A stretch of 5,390 nucleotides of DNA from an uncultured Oxalobacteraceae bacterium. GTDB lineage: Bacteria > Pseudomonadota > Gammaproteobacteria > Burkholderiales > Burkholderiaceae. Position 1 is the first letter of the stretch. Each line of letters starts with the position of its first letter. The stretch lies in contig CAMLFK010000314.1 in NCBI GenBank assembly GCA_946479255.1, forward strand, positions 1 through 5,390, given 5' to 3'. Positions 1-4,803 of this stretch are shown here, one piece after another. The translations under genes and the position numbers were made by a program. Under the pieces are notes generated by a model. It was not told the origin of the DNA. It searched no databases and worked only from the letters and a program-made list of their open reading frames with translations.

Positions 1-756
1 CTGGACGCCACCGTCACGCTGGAAGACGGCAGCGCCATCGTCAGTTCGCTGGTGGTGGGCGCCGACGGCGGGCAGTCGTGGGTGCGTGGCCAATGCGACA
101 TCAACCTGGACTACCGCAGCTATCACCAGCGCGCTGTGGTGAGCAACTTCTCGTGCGCCAAGCCGCACCACGGCGTGGCCTATCAATGGTTCACCTGCGA
201 AGAAGGGATCATCGCGCTGCTGCCGCTGCCGGGCGAGCGGGTCTCGCTGGTGTGGTCGGCGCCGGAAGGGCTGGCCGACACTTTGACGTGCGAGACCCTG
301 TCCGAACTGGCGGTGCGCCTGGCCGAGTACTGCGAGGATGAACTGGGCCCGCTGCGGCCCTTGATGCCCGAAGCGGTCAAGGACTTCCCGCTGGCGCTGG
401 TGCGCCCGCATGCCATCGTGGCTTCGCGCGTGGCGCTGGTGGGCGACGCGGCGCATGTGATCCATCCGCTGGCCGGCCATGGCATGAACCTTGGCTTTGC
501 CGACGTGGCCGAACTGCTCAAGACCGTCGCCGCGCGCGAAGACCAGCGCAGCGTCGGCGATGACCGCGTGCTGGCCCGCTATGCACGCGCGCGCAAGGAA
601 GATATCCTGCTGATGCAGTTGGCCACCGATGGCCTGGCGCGGCTATTCGGCACCAACCTTGAGCCACTGCGCATTGCGCGCAATTTGGGATTAAACTTGT
701 TGGATAAAATGCCGTTCCTGAAGCGTAAGCTGATGTCCCACGCCCTCGGCAAGTAG
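1..756 (+). CDS. UbiH/UbiF/Coq6-family FAD-dependent hydroxylase, 5'-truncated by window edge
   Basis: This is the C-terminal 251 residues of a flavoprotein monooxygenase. The frame is open from base 1, so the true start lies upstream; the family is usually about 380-400 residues. Seen: the second FAD/NAD(P)H motif, GADGGQSWVR (fragment residues 20-29), and the FAD-ribose motif RVALVGDAAH (143-152) running into HPLAGHGMNLGF (155-166), the ubiquinone-hydroxylase signature. The tail, LDKMPFLKRKLM, is also typical of the family. Family knowledge: these enzymes use O2 and reduced flavin to hydroxylate the ring of a polyprenylated ubiquinone precursor at the inner membrane. Which ring carbon is attacked (UbiH-, UbiF-, UbiI- or UbiM-like) cannot be read from this fragment, so no symbol is given. 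The signature has His where E. coli UbiH and UbiF have Gln (HP-AGQG). Near the 3' end, 682-711 is an AT-rich island with TTA/TTG leucine codons. The TAG stop is at 754-756; dsbC follows after 55 bases. Confidence 0.9.
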   Translation: MDATVTLEDGSAIVSSLVVGADGGQSWVRGQCDINLDYRSYHQRAVVSNFSCAKPHHGVAYQWFTCEEGIIALLPLPGERVSLVWSAPEGLADTLTCETLSELAVRLAEYCEDELGPLRPLMPEAVKDFPLALVRPHAIVASRVALVGDAAHVIHPLAGHGMNLGFADVAELLKTVAAREDQRSVGDDRVLARYARARKEDILLMQLATDGLARLFGTNLEPLRIARNLGLNLLDKMPFLKRKLMSHALGK

Positions 757-758
757 TC

Positions 759-777
759 TGGCCGCCAATGGCGGCCA
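759..777 (+). other. Perfect 8-bp hairpin between hydroxylase gene and dsbC
   Basis: TGGCCGCC (759-766), loop AAT, GGCGGCCA (770-777) form a perfect 8-bp GC-rich stem starting two bases after the TAG stop. It is followed by CGTAAG and a run of seven C (784-790), not by T residues, so it is not a standard intrinsic terminator on either strand. It could slow polymerase, protect the 3' end of the upstream message, or mark an RNA-processing point between the hydroxylase message and the dsbC message. The structure is seen directly; the role is inference. Confidence 0.5.
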
Positions 778-802
778 CGTAAGCCCCCCCTACAAAATCA
801 TT

Positions 803-806
803 GGAG
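803..806 (+). promoter_or_regulatory. Shine-Dalgarno sequence of dsbC
   Basis: GGAG sits five bases before the ATG at 812, within TTGGAGAACTC. It is the only clear ribosome binding site at the gene starts visible in this window, and it fixes the dsbC start. The next two plus-strand genes have no comparable site. Confidence 0.75.
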
Positions 807-811
807 AACTC

Positions 812-1534
812 ATGTTGAAAGTGAAACTCGCCGTGCTCGGCGCGTGCGCCCTGGTGGCGTCCTGCGTCGACGCCCAGACCTCGGTCGAAGCCAACCTCAA
901 GAAGGTCATCGAGCCGCGCCTGGGCAATGGCGTCAAGGTCGATTCGGTGCGCATGACGCCGTATGCCGGCCTGTACGAAATCCGCGCCGCCGGCGACATC
1001 CTGTATACCGACGAGAAGGGCGAGTATCTGTTTGTCGGTAACGTCTTCAACGCCAAGACCTCGCAGAACCTGACCAAGGAACGCCTGGACGAGATCAACA
1101 AGATCAAGTTCTCCGACCTGCCGCTGCAGTCGGCCCTCAAGCTGGTCAAGGGTAACGGCAAGCGCGTGATCGCCATCTTCGAAGATCCTAACTGCGGCTA
1201 CTGCAAACGCTTCCGCCAGACCACGCTGAAGGAAATCGACAACATCACCGTCTACACCTTCATGCTCAACATCCTGTCCGACGATTCGGTCACGAAGTCG
1301 CGCAACATCTGGTGCGCACCGGACCGCAACAAGGCCTGGGACGACTGGATGCTGAACGGGAAGCTGCCCGGTACCGCGCCGGCCAGCTGCAAGGCGCCGA
1401 ACGAAGAGATCTCGGAACTGGGCCGCAAGATGAAAATCCACGGCACACCGGCGATTTTCTTTACCGACGGCAGCCGGATTCCTGGCGCGATCGACACCAA
1501 GGCGCTGGAAGCCAAGCTGGCCACGATCAAATAA
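812..1534 (+). CDS. dsbC: DsbC-family periplasmic thiol:disulfide isomerase
   Basis: A complete 240-residue protein matching DsbC in length and layout. Residues 1-21 form a secretion signal: Lys at 3 and 5, a hydrophobic core from 6 to 16, and a likely signal peptidase I site VDA|QT after residue 21. A DsbC/DsbG-type N-terminal dimerisation domain follows (about 25-85), then a linker, then a thioredoxin-fold domain (about 115-240). The active site is CGYC (128-131) in DPNCGYCKRF, the same dipeptide as E. coli DsbC. C168 and C193 match the second, structural cysteine pair of DsbC, and TP at 212-213 is the expected cis-proline loop. Family role: reshuffles wrong disulfides in periplasmic proteins and is kept reduced by DsbD. 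The start is set by ATG 812 with GGAG five bases upstream. VASC at 15-18 also fits a lipobox, so lipoprotein processing is an alternative. It ends with tandem stops TAA TAG, 12 bases before the next gene. Confidence 0.93.
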   Translation: MLKVKLAVLGACALVASCVDAQTSVEANLKKVIEPRLGNGVKVDSVRMTPYAGLYEIRAAGDILYTDEKGEYLFVGNVFNAKTSQNLTKERLDEINKIKFSDLPLQSALKLVKGNGKRVIAIFEDPNCGYCKRFRQTTLKEIDNITVYTFMLNILSDDSVTKSRNIWCAPDRNKAWDDWMLNGKLPGTAPASCKAPNEEISELGRKMKIHGTPAIFFTDGSRIPGAIDTKALEAKLATIK

Positions 1535-1546
1535 TAGAACCGCGCC

Positions 1547-2140
1547 GTGAGCACGATCGGCATCCTCCTGGCCGCCGGCCGTGGCCGGCGCTTCGATCCC
1601 AGCGGCGCGCGCAACAAGCTGCTCGCCCCCCTGTTTCGGGGCGAGCCGGTGGTGGTGGCCAGCGCGCGCACGCTGCTTTCTGTTTTCCCCAAAGTGATTG
1701 CCGTGGTGCCGCCGGACGATGGCGGTGTCGGCGAAGCCTTGCGCGCGCTCGGCTGCGTTGTCACTGTCTCTACTGATGCCGACAGCGGCATGGCAGCGTC
1801 CCTGGTGCACGGGCTGCGCACCTCGCTCCCTGAAGCTGGCGGCTGGGTGGTGGCATTGGGCGACATGCCGCATGTGCAGCCCTCGACCCTGGAGGCACTC
1901 CGGTCCGCGCTGGCCGCAGGTGCCGATATCGCGGTGCCGGTCTTCGACGGCCGGCGCGGTAACCCGGTCGCCTTCGGCGCGCTGCATTTGCCGGCGCTGC
2001 TGGCGCTGCAGGGCGACCAGGGCGCACGCGCCATCGTGCGCACCCATTCGGTGCATGAAGTCGCCGTCGATGACCCCGGCATCCATCTGGACATCGACAC
2101 GCTTTCCGATTTGCCGAAAAACGGTACACTTCAGCCATGA
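1547..2140 (+). CDS. MobA/MocA-like NTP transferase (molybdenum cofactor nucleotidyltransferase family)
   Basis: A complete 197-residue single-domain GT-A-type nucleotidyltransferase. Seen: the nucleotide-binding loop LAAGRGRRF (8-16); the catalytic-lysine segment NKLLAPL (23-29, Lys24); the metal-binding GDMP (105-108); GRRGNPVAF (135-143); GDQGAR (156-161); and the closing DIDTLSDL (182-189). Family knowledge: such enzymes transfer CMP or GMP from CTP or GTP to molybdopterin cofactor in the cytoplasm. The LAAG loop and NKLL segment look closer to MocA (CTP) than to MobA (LAGG, GTP), but many homologues are untested, and no XdhC, xanthine dehydrogenase or other molybdoenzyme gene is visible here. 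The start is GTG at 1547, chosen because the signature begins only eight residues in and the position follows closely on dsbC. No Shine-Dalgarno sequence is visible in the 12-base gap, suggesting coupling to dsbC translation. Its TGA stop overlaps the next start as ATGA. Confidence 0.82.
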   Translation: MSTIGILLAAGRGRRFDPSGARNKLLAPLFRGEPVVVASARTLLSVFPKVIAVVPPDDGGVGEALRALGCVVTVSTDADSGMAASLVHGLRTSLPEAGGWVVALGDMPHVQPSTLEALRSALAAGADIAVPVFDGRRGNPVAFGALHLPALLALQGDQGARAIVRTHSVHEVAVDDPGIHLDIDTLSDLPKNGTLQP

Positions 2141-3927
2141 AAAAATCACAGCAAAAACCATCGGCGGCGATCCAGTACGCCATCGTTCCCAAGGACCTGG
2201 CGGGCCACCTGTTTTCGGTGACCCTGGTAGTGGCCCACCCCGCCGCGGACGGCCAGGAGCTGGCGCTGCCGGCGTGGATACCGGGCAGCTACATGATTCG
2301 CGAGTTCGCCCGCAACATCGTGCAGATCCGTGCCGAGAGTAATGGCAAGGCAGTCGCGCTGATCAAACTGGACAAGCATTCCTGGCGCGCGGCCCCGGTT
2401 GCCGGCCCGCTGACGGTGGTCTACGAAGTCTATGCCTGGGACTTGTCGGTGCGTGCCGCGCACCTGGACCAGACCCACGGCTTCTTCAACGGCACCAGCG
2501 TGTTCCTGCGCGTGCTCGGCCAGGAGCAGGGGGCGCACCAGGTCGATATACAGCGCCCTGCGGATGCCGCCGCCAAAACCTGGCGCGTGGCCACCTCGCT
2601 GCCCGAACTGGGCGCCAAGCGCCATGGTTTCGGCACCTACGTGGCGGCCGATTATGATGAGCTGATCGACCACCCGGTCGAAATGGGCGACTTCGCGCTG
2701 GCCACCTTCAAGGCCCACGGTGTCCCGCACGACATCGTGATTTCGGGCCGCGTGCCCAATCTGGATATGGCGCGCCTGCAGGCGGACCTCAAAGACATCT
2801 GCGAAACCCAGATCGCATTTTTCGAGCCGCGCGCCAAACGCGCGCCGATGGACCGCTACGTATTCCTCACGCTGGCGGTGGGCGACGGCTATGGCGGGCT
2901 GGAACACCGCGCTTCCACCGCCCTGATCTGCGCGCGCGCCGATCTGCCGACCACCGCCGCGCCCAAGGGCGGCGAGATCGGCGAGGGCTATCTTAAATAT
3001 CTGGGCCTGTGCAGCCACGAGTACTTCCACACCTGGAACGTCAAGCGCATCAAGCCGGCCGTGTTCGCGCCCTACGATCTGCAGCAGGAGGTGTACACGC
3101 CGCTGCTATGGCTTTTTGAAGGCATCACCAGCTACTACGACGACCTGATGCTGGTCCGTGCGGGCATCATCACCGAAGAGGCTTACCTCAAGCTGCTTGG
3201 TAAGACCATCGGTGGCGTGCTGCGCGGGAGCGGACGCACCAAGCAGAGCGTGGCCGAGTCCAGCTTCGACGCCTGGAGCAAATACTATCGCCAGGACGAG
3301 AACGCCCCCAACGCCATCGTCAGCTACTACGCCAAGGGATCGCTGGTCGGCCTGGCGTTCGACCTGACCATCCGCGCCAAGACCGGCGGCAAGAAGTCGC
3401 TGGACGATGTGATGCTGGCGCTGTGGCAGCGCTATGGGCGTGATTTCTATGCCGGCGCAGGGCGCGGCGTGAGCGAGCAGGAGGTCGAGGCATTGTTCGA
3501 TGAAGTCAGCGGCGCCAGGCTGCGGACTTTGTTCGACCGTTATGTGCGCGGCACGGGGGATATTCCGCTGGCCAAGCTGTATGCGGGCTTTGGCGTGAAG
3601 CTCAAGGACACGCGCAAGGACGGCAAGCCCTCGCTGGATGCGAACCTGGCCGATACCAAGCTAAGCCAGGTGCATGAGGGTGGGGCGGCTCATCGGGCCG
3701 GCTTGTCGGCTGGTGATGTTCTGGTGGCGGTCGACGGGCTTCGCGCCACGTCGAACCTGGATGCGCTGCTGGGGCGCTACAAGGTAGGCGACATGGTGAC
3801 GGTGCACGCGTTCAGGCGTGATGAGCTGATGACGTTTGATGTGCGGCTGCAGGGGGAGACGGTGCCCAATGTGACGCTGACGGTCGCTGATTCGGACAAG
3901 AAGATCAAACGCCCAAGCGCTGTTTGA
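2137..3927 (+). CDS. M61-family zinc metallopeptidase with C-terminal PDZ domain
   Basis: A complete 596-residue protein of the M61 (glycyl aminopeptidase-type) gluzincin family. An M61 N-terminal beta domain covers about 12-180, including LPAWIPGSYMIREFARN and the HGFFNGTSVFLR stretch. The catalytic domain holds YGGLEH (252-257), the zinc motif HEYFH (294-298; ligands His294 and His298, catalytic Glu295) in SHEYFHTWNVKRIKP, and the third ligand Glu328 in WLFEGITSYYDDL. A PDZ domain lies near 509-575 (HEGGAAHRAGLSAGDVLVAV). All catalytic residues are present, so it should be active. No signal peptide or membrane segment is visible: the start MKKSQQKPSAAIQY is polar, suggesting a cytoplasmic enzyme, probably cleaving small or unfolded peptides; the natural substrate of the family is poorly known. 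The start overlaps the preceding stop (ATGA) without a Shine-Dalgarno sequence, and the first codons are A-rich. Codon choice becomes less G/C-ending towards the PDZ-coding 3' end. It converges with trpC across 51 bases. Confidence 0.92.
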   Translation: MKKSQQKPSAAIQYAIVPKDLAGHLFSVTLVVAHPAADGQELALPAWIPGSYMIREFARNIVQIRAESNGKAVALIKLDKHSWRAAPVAGPLTVVYEVYAWDLSVRAAHLDQTHGFFNGTSVFLRVLGQEQGAHQVDIQRPADAAAKTWRVATSLPELGAKRHGFGTYVAADYDELIDHPVEMGDFALATFKAHGVPHDIVISGRVPNLDMARLQADLKDICETQIAFFEPRAKRAPMDRYVFLTLAVGDGYGGLEHRASTALICARADLPTTAAPKGGEIGEGYLKYLGLCSHEYFHTWNVKRIKPAVFAPYDLQQEVYTPLLWLFEGITSYYDDLMLVRAGIITEEAYLKLLGKTIGGVLRGSGRTKQSVAESSFDAWSKYYRQDENAPNAIVSYYAKGSLVGLAFDLTIRAKTGGKKSLDDVMLALWQRYGRDFYAGAGRGVSEQEVEALFDEVSGARLRTLFDRYVRGTGDIPLAKLYAGFGVKLKDTRKDGKPSLDANLADTKLSQVHEGGAAHRAGLSAGDVLVAVDGLRATSNLDALLGRYKVGDMVTVHAFRRDELMTFDVRLQGETVPNVTLTVADSDKKIKRPSAV

Positions 3928-3948
3928 AATTACCGTCAGCGTAAGAGC

Positions 3949-3976
3949 TGTCATTCCCGCCTTCGCGGGAATGACA
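3949..3976. repeat. 12-bp palindrome between convergent genes (dRS3-like; possible bidirectional terminator)
   Basis: TGTCATTCCCGC (3949-3960), loop CTTC, GCGGGAATGACA (3965-3976) form a perfect 12-bp stem. The core 3953-3972 fits ATTCCC-N8-GGGAAT, the pattern of the neisserial dRS3 repeat; similar GTCATTCCCGC palindromes are scattered between genes in many Proteobacteria. It lies 21 bases past the M61 stop and 2 bases past the trpC stop, so it could end or protect transcripts from both sides. Neither side has a proper T-tract (AAGTTAAC after it on plus, GCTCTTACG on minus), so efficient intrinsic termination is doubtful. The structure is certain; assignment as a dispersed repeat or terminator is inference. 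Confidence 0.7.
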
Positions 3977-3978
3977 AG

Positions 3979-4779
3979 TTAACTAAATAAACGCTTTAAC
4001 TCGACACCCGGATCCGGCGCACGCATAAATGCCTCACCCACGAGGAACGCATGCACATTCGCATCCCGCATGCGTTTCACATCATTCGGCCCCAGAATCC
4101 CGGACTCGGTCACCACCAGCTTGTCGGAAGAAATCCGCGGCAGCAGCCCAAGCGTCGTATCAAGCGTCACATCGAAGGTACGCAGATTCCGGTTATTAAT
4201 CCCCAGCAGCGGCGTCTTGAGCTTGAGCGCGGCCGTCAGTTCATCGCCGTCATGTACCTCGACCAGCACGTCCATGCCCAGCTCAAGCGCGCACGCTTCC
4301 AGTTCGGCCATCAGCCCATGGTCCAGCGCCGAGACGATCAGCAAGATCGCGTCCGCGCCCATCGCCCGCGCTTCATATACCTGGTACATATCGACCATGA
4401 AGTCCTTGCGGATCACCGGCAGCTCGCAGGCGGCGCGCGCCTGTTTGAGATAGTCCACCGAACCCTGGAAGAACTGCACATCGGTCAGCACCGACAGGCA
4501 GGCCGCCCCATGGCGTGCATAGCTCTCGGCGATATTGGCAGGCTTGAAGTCGGCGCGCAGCACGCCTTTGGACGGCGAAGCCTTCTTCACTTCGGCGATC
4601 ACGCCGGCCTTGCCGGCCGCGATATGGCGGCGCAGGCTCGCTTCAAAGCCGCGCAGGTTGGCGCGCAACTCGCCATCGCTCTCGACTTCGCGGCGCAGGC
4701 TGGCCAGGTCGCGGTGCTTCTTCGCAGCGGCCACTTCATCGGCCTTGACGGCGAGGATCTTGTTGAGGATGTCGGACAT
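3979..4779 (-). CDS. trpC: Indole-3-glycerol phosphate synthase
   Basis: A complete 266-residue TrpC, the usual length for the single-function enzyme with no TrpF domain fused. It is a (beta/alpha)8 barrel catalysing ring closure of 1-(2-carboxyphenylamino)-1-deoxyribulose 5-phosphate to indole-3-glycerol phosphate, with loss of CO2 and water, in the cytoplasm. Seen: [12 protein letters not shown] (61-72; Glu63 and Lys65), IRKDF (123-127; Lys125), VEVH (173-176; Glu174), GINNRNL (193-199; Asn195), TESG (224-227; Glu225 and Ser226) and the phosphate-binding end VGEAF (247-251). The full catalytic set is present. The start is ATG at 4779, 24 bases after the trpD stop and in the same frame as trpD. 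No Shine-Dalgarno sequence is visible; the bases before the ATG are AT-rich (GATAAATATC), so translation probably depends on coupling to trpD. The TAA stop is followed after two bases by the 12-bp palindrome. No trp gene follows, so this appears to be the operon end. Confidence 0.96.
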   Translation of the reverse strand: MSDILNKILAVKADEVAAAKKHRDLASLRREVESDGELRANLRGFEASLRRHIAAGKAGVIAEVKKASPSKGVLRADFKPANIAESYARHGAACLSVLTDVQFFQGSVDYLKQARAACELPVIRKDFMVDMYQVYEARAMGADAILLIVSALDHGLMAELEACALELGMDVLVEVHDGDELTAALKLKTPLLGINNRNLRTFDVTLDTTLGLLPRISSDKLVVTESGILGPNDVKRMRDANVHAFLVGEAFMRAPDPGVELKRLFS

Positions 4780-4803
4780 GATATTTATCTGTAGCGGCCG
4801 CGC
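4780..4803 (-). other. trpD-trpC intercistronic spacer, in frame and stop-free
   Basis: Reading on the minus strand, the 24 bases after the trpD TAA are eight sense codons (GCG CGG CCG CTA CAG ATA AAT ATC) leading straight into the trpC ATG in the same frame. GCGC-GTAA-GCGC (minus strand, 4811-4800) could form a 4-bp stem with a GNRA-type tetraloop that contains the stop codon. An 8-bp palindrome GCGGCCGC lies at 4794-4801. There is no Shine-Dalgarno sequence for trpC. Confidence 0.6.

Noticed and set aside
52..756. GTG at 52 as the start of a short hydroxylase
   Set aside because: The frame is open to base 1 and upstream residues continue the fold into the GADG motif. The N-terminal FAD-binding domain must lie outside the window, so this is an edge effect and not a truncated gene.
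784..790. C7 tract as a phase-variation switch for dsbC
   Set aside because: Only seven bases, outside any coding frame and not between plausible -35 and -10 elements; too little to support a switch.
518..2161. A 547-codon open frame on the minus strand opposite the hydroxylase end, dsbC and the nucleotidyltransferase
   Set aside because: Over dsbC and the nucleotidyltransferase it is codon-aligned with the real genes, so its stops would need TTA, CTA or TCA codons in the sense frame, which are rare here. The translation has no recognisable motif and is rich in Arg, Gly, Ala, His and Gln, as expected for a shadow frame.
2146..3030. A 294-codon open frame antisense to the M61 gene
   Set aside because: Also codon-aligned antisense to a gene with intact catalytic motifs; explained by the same scarcity of TTA, CTA and TCA codons.
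4051..4794. A 247-codon plus-strand open frame covering most of trpC
   Set aside because: Codon-aligned antisense to trpC, which has every catalytic motif; no independent start signal or domain.
4794..4801. GCGGCCGC palindrome as a regulatory operator
   Set aside because: An eight-base GC palindrome is expected by chance in GC-rich DNA and there is no second copy or spacing to support a protein-binding site.
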